A stretch of 64,000 nt of DNA from an uncultured Bartonella sp. GTDB taxonomy: Bacteria; Pseudomonadota; Alphaproteobacteria; Rhizobiales; Rhizobiaceae. Position 1 is the stretch's first letter. The number at the start of each line of letters is the position of its first letter. Under the pieces are notes generated by a model. That model worked only from the letters and a program-made list of their open reading frames with translations. It did not search any database and was not told where the DNA came from. The stretch is from assembly GCA_946481695.1 (NCBI GenBank), contig CAMLON010000007.1:1-64000 (forward strand), in the 5' to 3' direction. Of this stretch, positions 34,880 to 43,333 are shown in pieces. The translations under genes and the position numbers were made by a program.

Positions 34880-35236
34880 ATACGATTGCTTTGATTATAA
34901 GCGGGAGTTTATTCCAACCGCTCCGGTTCAGACAATTAACATCGTTCTTCAAAAATAGTCGATACGAGCGCCATTTTTAAGGTCGCGAAAAAGTTTTTCA
35001 CGCAGAAAATTGAATTTTCATAGAAAGTGGAATAGCATTTTTTCAGAGAACAATAAGTCACAAAAAATTTTTAAATTTGTTATCAAATAAAGTGATGCGA
35101 GACATTTTTTAACCACACTGGATTATAAAAACATGTTTATTATAGGATGTCATCGAAATAGGAATGTATGGGTTAAAAATTAACGAATTTTTAACCTTGA
35201 ACTGTTATCTATCGAAAACAAATAAATGTTATCTTC
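34880..35236. other. AT-rich intergenic region upstream of mutM
   Basis: About 360 bases of AT-rich non-coding DNA that should carry the mutM promoter (minus strand). A palindromic TTAAAAATTAACGAATTTTTAA stretch near 35173-35195 stands out. No gene is supported. Confidence 0.4.
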
Positions 35237-35265
35237 TTGAAAAAGAGCGATAACGCACTTAAATT
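35237..35265 (+). promoter_or_regulatory. Candidate sigma-70 promoter of an orphan transcript
   Basis: TTGAAA (35237-35242), 17 bases, TAAATT (35260-35265). It points at the terminator hairpin 60 bases further on, with no open frame between. Confidence 0.4.
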
Positions 35266-35271
35266 AAGTTC

Positions 35272-35352
35272 AATACAGCGGTGATTGACCACGGATGTAC
35301 TGGCAGTCAACGCATAACGGAAGGTCGGGTTTTCCCCCGGCCTTTTTGTTGT
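35272..35352 (+). ncRNA. Candidate small RNA ending in a strong terminator
   Basis: An orphan promoter-terminator unit. From a predicted start near 35272 the transcript would be about 80 bases: a first stem with TTGAC (35285-35289) and GTCAA (35306-35310), a short linker, and a terminator stem AAGGTCGGG/CCCGGCCTT (35321-35344) followed by TTTTTG. On the plus strand no protein gene precedes this terminator (both neighbours are on the minus strand), and the hairpin lacks a U-tract on the minus strand, so it is not the end of the M29 peptidase gene. No Rfam family is recognised by eye. Confidence 0.45.
35321..35347 (+). terminator. Orphan rho-independent terminator
   Basis: Stem AAGGTCGGG/CCCGGCCTT (one G-T pair) followed by a T-run and a second TTTTT shortly after; plus-strand polarity. 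Confidence 0.8.
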
Positions 35353-35443
35353 TTTTAGCCATTTTTGAAAAACAGGTTTCGATTTTTTAGAAAAAACGGA
35401 ATTCGTATTTTCAGATCACGCTTTGTTGGAAAAATGGGCTTGA

Positions 35444-36688
35444 TTACGCCCATTCACCTTTTCTGAAAACCGGAACTTTTTTCCCGTCATCGGTGATACC
35501 GTCAATATTGATTTCCCCAGATCCTATCATCCAGTCGATATGAATAAGGCTTTTATTGCCACCCTGCTTTTCGATTTGTTCTTTTGAAAGTGCGGCACCG
35601 CGCAAGAAGCATTTTGAATAGCATTGCCCCAGCGCAATGTGGCAGGCCGCATTTTCATCAAACAATGTGTTATAGAACAAGAGGCCACTTGCAGAAATCG
35701 GAGACGAATTGGGAACGAGTGCTACTTCGCCCAAATGACGGGCACCTTCATCGGTATCAAGTATCTGTTGCAATACTTTTTCGCCTTTCGAAGCGTGCGC
35801 CTCGACAATGCGCCCTTTTTCAAAACGGACTTTGATTTTGTCAATTAATGTGCCTTGATAGGATAGGGGCTTTGTCGAACTTACATAACCTTCAACACGA
35901 TGGGCGTGAGGTGTCGTGAAAACTTCTTCAGTCGGGATATTCGGGTTGCAAATAACGCCGTTTTTTGCTTTCGAGGCACCACCTTGCCATTCATGACCAT
36001 CAGCAAGACCGATTGTGAGATCTGTTCCAGGGCCACTATAATGGAGAGCCGAGAAGCGTTGGTCGTTTAGCCATTTTGCATGTTTTTTCAGATTGGCATT
36101 ATGATCTTTCCATGCGCCGATTGCATCCGGCTTATCGACACGGGACGCAGAAAATATTGCATCAGCAAGTTTTTTTGTCGCCTCGATGATTGGTAAATCG
36201 GGAAAAACCACGGCTGCCCATGACGGATTGGGATAGGAAACAATATTCCAGTTGATGTCAAAACCGGCAATTTTTTCCAGTGCCGGTTGATAGGCGACAG
36301 ATGTAGCCTTATTGACGCGTGAGACTTTGGCGGGATCTTCATGAGCAAGAAGTGACGGATTATCTCCAGCGATAGCAAGACGAGCAGCCCCGTTTGCATA
36401 GGCCCTTGCCATGCCTTCATAAAGCCAGCTCGCAGCCTTATCGAAGCTCTTCTCATGAGCATCTTTGAAACGGCAAAGCGTCATTTCTTCATCACTGAAA
36501 ATAGGGGTAACGACACCGGCACCGGCTTTATACGCGTGATGGGCAATCCGACGTACGAGTGGAAGTGCAGCGAGCGGGCTTGTGAGAACGAGATCTTGAC
36601 CTTTCTGTAGGTTGAGACCGACCTTGACTGCGACTTCTGCAAGCCGGTCTAGTTTTTGTGGATCGATAACAGATTGGTCTTCATTCAT
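35444..36688 (-). CDS. M29 family aminopeptidase (AmpS/PepS/thermophilic aminopeptidase type)
   Basis: A 414-residue cytoplasmic metallo-aminopeptidase. M29 enzymes bind two metal ions and release N-terminal residues. Family stretches: DRLAEVAVKVGLNLQKGQDLVL at the start, NIPTEEVFTTPHAHRVEGYVSSTKPLSYQG in the middle (metal-ligand Glu and His), and LGEVALVPNSSPIS, LFYNTLFDENAACHIALGQCY and HIDWMIGSGEINIDG near the end. Length matches the family. The ATG at 36688 opens MNEDQSVIDPQKLDRL. It is monocistronic by layout; no convincing terminator is seen directly behind it. Confidence 0.93.
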   Translation of the reverse strand: MNEDQSVIDPQKLDRLAEVAVKVGLNLQKGQDLVLTSPLAALPLVRRIAHHAYKAGAGVVTPIFSDEEMTLCRFKDAHEKSFDKAASWLYEGMARAYANGAARLAIAGDNPSLLAHEDPAKVSRVNKATSVAYQPALEKIAGFDINWNIVSYPNPSWAAVVFPDLPIIEATKKLADAIFSASRVDKPDAIGAWKDHNANLKKHAKWLNDQRFSALHYSGPGTDLTIGLADGHEWQGGASKAKNGVICNPNIPTEEVFTTPHAHRVEGYVSSTKPLSYQGTLIDKIKVRFEKGRIVEAHASKGEKVLQQILDTDEGARHLGEVALVPNSSPISASGLLFYNTLFDENAACHIALGQCYSKCFLRGAALSKEQIEKQGGNKSLIHIDWMIGSGEINIDGITDDGKKVPVFRKGEWA

Positions 36689-36936
36689 TGGGGGTGTTTC
36701 CTTTTAAAATTAAAAATCGCAAAACGACATTTACAGAATAAATAATAATGTTTTTGACGGCGATATTAAAGGCACTTTGGAATAGAGACGAAGAAAAACG
36801 GAAATGAAACGGGACAAGTATTGGAAACAGAATTTAAAACTTTAGTGAAGTTTGAAAATTTCGATAGACAGTAAGGTTCTATCCATTAATATCTCTTGTT
36901 GGAGAATAATTTAAGAAAAACCAGAGGGAGAATAAT

Positions 36937-37881
36937 GTGAAACAGGATATATTGGTGCTAAGTCCGCTTGAAGAGCGTCAAATGGAGGACCTTGACAAGC
37001 GTTATCACGTGTTGCGCGCAGATCTTGCAAAAGATAAGGCCGACTTTATTGATAAAAATGCAAAGGATTGTCGTGCAGTCATTAGTACCGGCAATATTGT
37101 TTTTGATAAAAAGCTGATTTCAAAATTGCCACATGTCGGCCTTGTCGCCTGTGTGACTGCCGGTTTTGACCAGGTTAATCTCAAGGATTTGAAAGATCAT
37201 CATATCCATTTAACCAATACACCCGATGTTTTGACTGATGACGTTGCCGATGTTGCGCTGATGTTGATGCTCGCCGCCCGTCGCAGGCTTGTTTTTGGTG
37301 ATCATTATGTGCGCTCGGGTGAGTGGGCCAAGAAAGGCCCGATGGATCTCACAGAAACAACTGCCGGAAAACGCGCTGGTGTCGTCGGTCTCGGACGGAT
37401 AGGGCACGCTATAGCCAAACGATTCGAAAGTTGTGGGCTCACAATCGGTTATTATGGCCGCCACAAAAAACCGGATATTGCTTATCAGTTTTTTCCATCT
37501 CTTATCGAACTTGCCAAGTGGTCGGATATTCTGGTTATTGCTGTAACGGGCGGCAAGGAAACTGAAAAACTGATTTCCAAGGAAGTGATTGCAGCACTTG
37601 GAAACCGCGGTTCCCTTATCAATATTTCTCGTGGCACGGTTATCGACGAAGACGCAATGATTAAAGCCTTACAAAGCAAAGAATTGGAAACAGCCGGTCT
37701 TGACGTCTATCTTAACGAGCCAAATATCAATCCGGCATTTTATAAGCTTGAAAATGTGGTTCTCTACCCCCACCATGGCAGTGGTACTGTTGAAACACGC
37801 GACAGGATGTCGGATCTCGTGGTGGAAAATATTGATGCGTTTTTTGCCGACGAACCTTTACCATCGGAAGTTAAACTTTGA
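36937..37881 (+). CDS. D-isomer-specific 2-hydroxyacid dehydrogenase (GhrB/hydroxypyruvate reductase-like)
   Basis: A 314-residue NAD(P)-dependent reductase of 2-keto acids such as glyoxylate or hydroxypyruvate; the exact substrate is not predictable. The nucleotide site is AGVVGLGRIGHAIAKRF. The catalytic triad residues are Arg in LINISRGTVIDE, Glu in LDVYLNEPN and His in YPHHGSGT. The start is a GTG at 36937, since the only in-phase alternative is far downstream and a strong GAGGGAG ribosome site lies seven bases before it. A strong terminator follows at 37995. Confidence 0.92.
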   Translation: MKQDILVLSPLEERQMEDLDKRYHVLRADLAKDKADFIDKNAKDCRAVISTGNIVFDKKLISKLPHVGLVACVTAGFDQVNLKDLKDHHIHLTNTPDVLTDDVADVALMLMLAARRRLVFGDHYVRSGEWAKKGPMDLTETTAGKRAGVVGLGRIGHAIAKRFESCGLTIGYYGRHKKPDIAYQFFPSLIELAKWSDILVIAVTGGKETEKLISKEVIAALGNRGSLINISRGTVIDEDAMIKALQSKELETAGLDVYLNEPNINPAFYKLENVVLYPHHGSGTVETRDRMSDLVVENIDAFFADEPLPSEVKL

Positions 37882-37994
37882 CGTTGAATTTCTGTCGGGA
37901 AGGAAAAATGTTTATTAACAAAATAGTTTAAGAACGCTTTTTTCAAGCCCATTCTTTCTTAATGTTTAGCAATGGAAATGTTGATAAACGAGAG

Positions 37995-38028
37995 ATAAGC
38001 ACTGTAGCCTGATACAGTGCTTATTTTT
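37995..38028 (+). terminator. Terminator after the 2-hydroxyacid dehydrogenase gene
   Basis: Perfect 12-bp stem ATAAGCACTGTA/TACAGTGCTTAT with a 6-base loop, followed by TTTTTG. Confidence 0.92.
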
Positions 38029-38387
38029 TGAAACAAAGATTGTTTCGCGCAAATTTTTGTCTGTTTAAAGCCGGTGGGAAAATGTTTCGGAAATTTCTGG
38101 CATGACTAAATAAAAGACCAAAAACCCGGTTTGATAGTCGGCATGCCTCGTTCCGAAAAATTCACTTCAAAAAAATGGCCGGTATCTTCAACCGCCGTTC
38201 ATTATGATTTTCAACCATCATTAAAAGCCGACCGTTTTATAGAGTTGAAGCGGAAATTTCCGTTACAATAATAAGGTGTCCTGTAACAATAATACGGGAC
38301 ACAGCCATTATTTCCGGCTTTTCATTGTGTTTTGAGTTTTACCCGCCGAACAGCTCTGCCATTTTTGACGTTGAAAACAAATTGCAA
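38029..38387. other. Intergenic region downstream of moaA
   Basis: About 360 non-coding bases between two convergent transcripts. A direct repeat (GTTACAATAATAAGG at 38262 and TGTAACAATAATACGG at 38283) overlaps a 10-bp imperfect hairpin GTGTCC-GTA/TAC-GGACAC (38276-38302), which may end the nar-moaA transcript; no U-tract follows. Confidence 0.4.
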
Positions 38388-39395
38388 TTAGCCACCAAGC
38401 TCCGACATATGACGGCTTAAGCCGCAAATGCCATCTTTTTCGATTGAAAATTCATGTCCCTTCGGCTTGCTGTCAATTGCTTTCAGGATAAGTTCTGTCA
38501 GTTTTTCATCACTTTCCGAGCTTCTGATAGCTTCACGCAATTCGACCATGCCGGATTGCCCCATGCAAGGATAAAGTTTACCGGTCGAACCGATGCGCAC
38601 ACGATTGCACGAAGCACAGAAATCGCATGAAAGCGGGGTAATAAACCCAAGTCTACCCCCTGTTTCCTTGACTGTTACATAACGGGCAGGGCCGCCTGAA
38701 CAATGGGCATCCGGAACCAATGTCCAGCGTTGTTCAAGACTTTTCCGCAAAGCACCGAGTGAAAGGAAGGTTTCATAACGGTCGTGACCGGTATAGCCCA
38801 TCGGCATTTCTTCAATGACGGTGAGATCCATACCGCGCCCATGGGCAAAACGGATGAGATCGTCAACTTCACCGAGAAAGCCGCCACGCATGGCAACAGC
38901 GTTCAATTTAACTTTCAATCCGGCTTTTTGTGCTGCGTCAATGCCGGAAAGCACATGGGCAATGTCACCGCGACGGGTCAATTGGTGATAACGGACAGGG
39001 TCAAGTGTATCGAGAGAGACGTTGACACGTTTGACACCATTTTGAACAAGTGCCTCGGCATAACGGGCAAGCAATGTTCCATTGGTTGTCAGTGTCAATT
39101 CTTCAAGACCATGTCCGAGATGCTTCCCCAGCATTTCGAACAAAACCATAATGTTGCGCCGTACCAGTGGTTCACCACCGGTAAGACGGATTTTGGTGAC
39201 ACCAAGATCAATCATCCGGCTTGCAACGCGGTAGAGTTCTTCGATTGTCAGAAGCTCTTTTTTGGGTAAAAACACCATTTCTTCCGCCATGCAGTAAACA
39301 CAGCGTAAATCACAACGATCGGTTACAGAAAGTCGCAGATAGCTGATCTTTCTGCCAAAAGGATCAACCAACTTTGATTCTGGTGTTTTTTGCAC
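38388..39395 (-). CDS. moaA: GTP 3',8-cyclase MoaA
   Basis: A 335-residue radical SAM enzyme that, with MoaC, converts GTP to cyclic pyranopterin monophosphate, the first step of molybdenum cofactor synthesis. The N-terminal cluster motif is CDLRCVYC; the C-terminal second cluster is CDFCASCNRVR with a later cysteine in YPCMG. LTGGEPLVRRN is the SAM-binding GGE motif. The start is a GTG at 39395 with AAGGAG nine bases upstream. It is the last gene of the nar cluster, 12 bases after the parvulin gene, which ties cofactor supply to nitrate reductase expression. Confidence 0.95.
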   Translation of the reverse strand: MQKTPESKLVDPFGRKISYLRLSVTDRCDLRCVYCMAEEMVFLPKKELLTIEELYRVASRMIDLGVTKIRLTGGEPLVRRNIMVLFEMLGKHLGHGLEELTLTTNGTLLARYAEALVQNGVKRVNVSLDTLDPVRYHQLTRRGDIAHVLSGIDAAQKAGLKVKLNAVAMRGGFLGEVDDLIRFAHGRGMDLTVIEEMPMGYTGHDRYETFLSLGALRKSLEQRWTLVPDAHCSGGPARYVTVKETGGRLGFITPLSCDFCASCNRVRIGSTGKLYPCMGQSGMVELREAIRSSESDEKLTELILKAIDSKPKGHEFSIEKDGICGLSRHMSELGG

Positions 39396-39407
39396 TCTCT
39401 AAACTCC

Positions 39408-40334
39408 TTACTGGACAAGAGGTCCCTCACCGGATTTTAAATCAATACCCGTGATATGGGATTTTCCGGCCAAAATTGCTATATATTGTTGAACAGCTTT
39501 TGACCAGCTTGACGCCTCGAGCCAGGCAGCAATTTTTTCTTTTACCAGTTTGAGCGGAAGAATTTCTCCCGGGATAATCTGGTTTATTTCGACAATATGA
39601 TAACCATAACGGCTCTCGATTGGTTGCATCAATAGCCCCGTTTTTTTTGCTTTTTTCAAAGCACTTTCAAATTCCGGCACAGTCGACCCGCGTGTTATCT
39701 GACCAAGATTGCCACCTTGAGCTGCTGAAGGGCAGGAAGAAATATCTTTCGCAAATGTGGCAAATTCATGTGGATTTTTTTTCACCTGTTCCAAAATGGC
39801 ATAAGCTTTCTCGCGTGCTTGATCGAAGGCTTTTTTGTTTTTCGGGTTGGCACCGATAAGAATGTGTCTGACCTGCCAGATCGTTTCGGTTGAAAAGCGT
39901 GATGGATCGCGATCATAGAATGCTTTGCAATCTTCTTCACTCGCTTCAGGTGTTTTTATTTCACCTTCAAGAAGGGCAGAGATTGCCGCGTCAAGCTTTG
40001 TTTGCTGGCCACTGTCTTCGCCCGCGTTATTTTCCCCGACACAGTCTTCATTATCGGGAACAAGATTTTTGTTTTTCGCTTCCTGCCACAAAAGTTCACG
40101 GATAACCAATGAACGCGCAGCTTCAAGAAGCGCTTCACCCGGCGTTGGAGCCGGATGATTTTGTGCTTCTTGCAGAATATCGACTTCGGGAATGACAACG
40201 CCATTGACGCTCACCTCTTTGAATAGCGGCTTGGCTTTTGGCGGAATTCTCGTGTCGATTTCCTGCTTTGTGGGCGAGGAGGGAACCACTATTTTTTTTA
40301 ATCCCGAATGTTCGACTTTTACCGTTGTCGCCAT
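39408..40334 (-). CDS. Cytoplasmic parvulin-type peptidylprolyl isomerase of the nar operon
   Basis: About 308 residues. The central PpiC/parvulin rotamase domain runs roughly 160-265 (WQVRHILIGANP, EFATFAKDISSCPSAAQGGNLGQITRGS, IESRYGYHIVEI); the N-terminal third resembles the helical chaperone part of SurA/NifM-like proteins. No signal peptide, so it acts in the cytoplasm, where NarG and NarH fold. A TTG at 40340 opens the frame, but ATG 40334 behind GGAG is the better start. Parvulins in this position occur in nar operons of Brucella and other bacteria; a role in NarGH assembly is inferred from position. Confidence 0.88.
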   Translation of the reverse strand: MATTVKVEHSGLKKIVVPSSPTKQEIDTRIPPKAKPLFKEVSVNGVVIPEVDILQEAQNHPAPTPGEALLEAARSLVIRELLWQEAKNKNLVPDNEDCVGENNAGEDSGQQTKLDAAISALLEGEIKTPEASEEDCKAFYDRDPSRFSTETIWQVRHILIGANPKNKKAFDQAREKAYAILEQVKKNPHEFATFAKDISSCPSAAQGGNLGQITRGSTVPEFESALKKAKKTGLLMQPIESRYGYHIVEINQIIPGEILPLKLVKEKIAAWLEASSWSKAVQQYIAILAGKSHITGIDLKSGEGPLVQ

Positions 40335-40360
40335 AGACAATTACTCCTTTATCCGCAGTT

Positions 40361-41083
40361 TTACTCCGTTACTTCTCTACGGATGTGAACGGGCAGGCGG
40401 TCTTTTTTGCGAACCACCTGATATCCCGAACGCCAGATATAACGCACCGGCGCACTCAGCATATGAACGAGGCGTGTAAACGGGAATAAAAGCAAAATGG
40501 TGAGCCCGAGGAAAAGGTGCAGTTTGAATACAAAAGCCACATCGGTGATATAGCTCGAAGCTGCAAGGTTGAAGGTGAATATTCCCTGCGCCCAATCCAT
40601 CAGCTTGACCATTTCATGCCCGTCGAGATGCTGCATCGAAAAAGGTATGGTTGCAAGACCGAGGAAAAGCTGTGCCCACAACAGAAGAATAATCAATGTA
40701 TCTGTTGTGCTTGAAGTTGCCCTGACCCGCGGGTCGAACAAACGCCGATGGACAAGCATTGTCGCGCCGATAATGGCCATTGCTCCGGCTATGCCACCGG
40801 CAGTCATTGCAACAATCTGTTTGAAACTATGGCTGACGCCTAGAGCATCCCAAACGGCAATCGGTGTGAGAAGCCCGACAAAATGGCCTAAAAAGATAAA
40901 CAACACACCGACATGGAAAAGAACAGAACCCCACATCAATTGTTTACGACGCAACAACTGGCTGGAACTTGCACGCCATGTATAAGGCTCGCGGTCATAA
41001 CGGATAATCGAGCCAAGTGCCAGAACAGTCAAAGCAATATAGGGATAGACCCCGAATATGAGTGTATGGAAAAAGTGCAACAT
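40361..41083 (-). CDS. narI: Respiratory nitrate reductase gamma subunit NarI
   Basis: A 240-residue di-haem cytochrome b that oxidises ubiquinol and anchors NarGH to the membrane. I place the start at ATG 41083 (MLHFFHTLIFGVYPYIAL), 13 bases after the narJ stop, which gives the standard NarI N-terminus; the open frame extends 54 codons further into narJ and is not coding there. Five membrane segments are visible. The haem-ligand histidines are in LFHVGVLFIFLGHFVG and LHLFLGLTILLLFPFTRLVH, the expected two pairs. A GAGAG ribosome site precedes it. Confidence 0.95.
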   Translation of the reverse strand: MLHFFHTLIFGVYPYIALTVLALGSIIRYDREPYTWRASSSQLLRRKQLMWGSVLFHVGVLFIFLGHFVGLLTPIAVWDALGVSHSFKQIVAMTAGGIAGAMAIIGATMLVHRRLFDPRVRATSSTTDTLIILLLWAQLFLGLATIPFSMQHLDGHEMVKLMDWAQGIFTFNLAASSYITDVAFVFKLHLFLGLTILLLFPFTRLVHMLSAPVRYIWRSGYQVVRKKDRLPVHIRREVTE

Positions 41084-41096
41084 TGTCTCTCTATCC

Positions 41097-41795
41097 TTAA
41101 ATTTGCGTAGAAGCATCGCGGTGCTGGGCACGGATGCGACGTTGTAACCGGTCAGGCCCGCAATCATTTTCACCCTGATTGCCACCGAAAGTAATGGCTT
41201 CCTCTTCCCAGATGCGGTCGAGAGCCTCAAGGTCATTCGGGTCATCTTCTTTACGGTTGACGATTTCGGCCGTTAGTGCCTCGTCGGCTCGTTCGCCAGA
41301 CAGGCTTTCAAGAGCAACAAAAGCTGCGGCATAAACAGAACCGCGTTTTTGTAATCTCTGCCGGATAGCCGAAATGATATGCAAGGTTTCGCCAAGAAGA
41401 TGGCGGGCTTCCTCGTCACTTCTTGTTGACAGAAATTCAAGAAACATCGGCAGATAATCCGGCATTTCGTGAACGTCGATTTCAAAACCGGCCTCGTCAT
41501 ACATGTCCTTGAGATCGACCATCGCCTGTCCACGATCGCGGTTTTCGCCGTAAACATGTTCAAAAAGATGGAGCGACAAAGACCGCGTTCTGTCAAAAAG
41601 CAAAACGTAGTCTTCCTGTACTTCATAAATGTCGCGATCGGAAATTGCCGAGACCAGACTTTTCAGGCCGACAATTTCTGCCGCATCAAGATCGGAAAGT
41701 TGATCGAGCGTTGCTCTGATAAGATTGCCCGATTGCTGCAATTCTTCATCCGGATAGCTTAAAAGTAAGGAAATGATTTTGAGATCGGAATTCAT
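41097..41795 (-). CDS. narJ: Nitrate reductase molybdenum cofactor assembly chaperone NarJ
   Basis: A 232-residue TorD/NarJ-family chaperone that holds apo-NarG for insertion of the molybdenum cofactor and the FS0 cluster and is not part of the final enzyme. It starts LKIISLLLSYPDEELQQ and contains YVLLFDRTRSLSLHLFEHVYGENRDRGQAMVDLKDMY and DYLPMFLEFLS, all family signatures. The C-terminal ~40 residues are acidic and hydrophilic. The start overlaps the narH stop (TAATG) and has a GAAGGAG ribosome site. Confidence 0.95.
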   Translation of the reverse strand: MNSDLKIISLLLSYPDEELQQSGNLIRATLDQLSDLDAAEIVGLKSLVSAISDRDIYEVQEDYVLLFDRTRSLSLHLFEHVYGENRDRGQAMVDLKDMYDEAGFEIDVHEMPDYLPMFLEFLSTRSDEEARHLLGETLHIISAIRQRLQKRGSVYAAAFVALESLSGERADEALTAEIVNRKEDDPNDLEALDRIWEEEAITFGGNQGENDCGPDRLQRRIRAQHRDASTQI

Positions 41796-43333
41796 TACGC
41801 GCTCTCCTTCAATAAGTCTGTCGGTGTTGTGACGACTTTCTTACCCTTTGAGCCGAAAAGATCACCCTTTGAATTGCCGCCCGAACATCCGTTGCCGAAT
41901 GAAAAGCCGCAAGACCCGCGCAGGTCATAGGCATCTTCACTCACTTCACGGTGGGATGTCGGAATGACAAAACGGTCTTCATAATTGGCGATCGCCATGA
42001 CCTGATACATGTGTTCGATCATTTCAGGTGTCATGCCGACTTTTTCCGCATATTCCGGACGATATTCACCATCGACAGATTTCGCACGCATATAAGCACG
42101 CATGGCAAGCATACGTTCAAGTGCCGAAACAACCGGTGCTTCTTTGCCTGCCGTCAGCAAATTGGCAAGGTAACGCACGGGGATGCGCAACGAGCGGACA
42201 TTTGGAATGAAATCGTCCATTGCAAGTTTACCGGCTTCGGCTGCCGATTGCAGCGGCGAAAGCGGCGGAATATACCAGACCATCGGCAATGTGCGATATT
42301 CAGGGTGAAGCGGAAAGGCTACTTTCCATTTCATTGCCATTTGATAGACAGGCGAATGTTGGGCGGCTTCAATCCATTCGTCACTTACACCGTCTTTACG
42401 TGCCTGTTCGATAACAGCAGGGTCATTCGGATCAAGGAAAATCTTTAATTGTTCCTCATAAAGATCCTGTTCGCCTTCTGTAGCAGCAGCATCGGAAATC
42501 TTGTCGGCATCATAAAGCATCACACCAAGATAACGGATACGACCGACACAAGTTTCCGAACAAACTGTCGGCATACCGCTTTCAATGCGCGGATAGCAGA
42601 AAATGCATTTTTCCGATTTGCCGGAAGACCAGTTGAAATAAATCTTCTTATAGGGGCAGCCTGAAACACACATACGCCAGCCGCGGCATTTTTCCTGATC
42701 GATGAGAACAATACCGTCATCCTCGCGCTTATAAATCGCACCTGAAGGGCAAACGGCCACGCAGGCAGGATTGAGGCAATGTTCGCAAAGACGTGGCAAA
42801 TACATCATGAATGTATTTTCAAATTCACCGTAAATTTCTTTTTCGACATTGGCAAAATTGTAATCTTCTGAGCGCTTGGAAAATTCGCCACCAAGCACAT
42901 CTTCCCAATTCGGGCCCCATTTGATTTTTTCCATGCGCTCGCCGGTAATCTTCGAGCGCGGACGGGCAACCGGCATGGTTTTTGACTCTTTTGCCGTTTG
43001 CAAATGCTCATAGTCGAAATCGAATGGTTCATAATAATCGTCAATTTCCGGCAGATCGGGATTGGCAAAAATTTTGGAAAGAACACGCCACTTTGCGCCC
43101 ATGCGCGGACGTATCTTGCCATTCGATTTTCTGATCCAGCCGCCATTCCAGCGTTTCTGGTTTTCCCAATCTTTGGGAAAACCGATGCCGGGTTTGGTCT
43201 CGACATTGTTGAACCAGGCATATTCAACGCCTTCGCGGTTCGTCCAGACATTTTTGCAGGTGACAGAGCAGGTATGGCAACCGATACATTTATCGAGGTT
43301 CAGAACCATACCTATTTGCGCGCGAACCTTCAT
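41795..43333 (-). CDS. narH: Respiratory nitrate reductase beta subunit NarH
   Basis: A 512-residue iron-sulfur subunit that carries electrons from NarI haems to NarG. It has four cysteine groups: CIGCHTCSVTCKN near the N-terminus; CEHCLNPACVAVCP; CRGWRMCVSGCP, where tryptophan replaces a cysteine as in the [3Fe-4S] cluster of NarH; and CIFCYPRI with a later CSETC. No signal peptide, as expected for a cytoplasm-facing subunit. The gene overlaps narG by 4 bases (ATGA), and narJ follows with a 1-base overlap. Confidence 0.97.
   Translation of the reverse strand: MKVRAQIGMVLNLDKCIGCHTCSVTCKNVWTNREGVEYAWFNNVETKPGIGFPKDWENQKRWNGGWIRKSNGKIRPRMGAKWRVLSKIFANPDLPEIDDYYEPFDFDYEHLQTAKESKTMPVARPRSKITGERMEKIKWGPNWEDVLGGEFSKRSEDYNFANVEKEIYGEFENTFMMYLPRLCEHCLNPACVAVCPSGAIYKREDDGIVLIDQEKCRGWRMCVSGCPYKKIYFNWSSGKSEKCIFCYPRIESGMPTVCSETCVGRIRYLGVMLYDADKISDAAATEGEQDLYEEQLKIFLDPNDPAVIEQARKDGVSDEWIEAAQHSPVYQMAMKWKVAFPLHPEYRTLPMVWYIPPLSPLQSAAEAGKLAMDDFIPNVRSLRIPVRYLANLLTAGKEAPVVSALERMLAMRAYMRAKSVDGEYRPEYAEKVGMTPEMIEHMYQVMAIANYEDRFVIPTSHREVSEDAYDLRGSCGFSFGNGCSGGNSKGDLFGSKGKKVVTTPTDLLKESA

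Noticed and set aside
40361..41245. Longer narI start at 41245
   Set aside because: The extra 54 codons lie inside narJ and are unlike any NarI; ATG 41083 gives the standard N-terminus.
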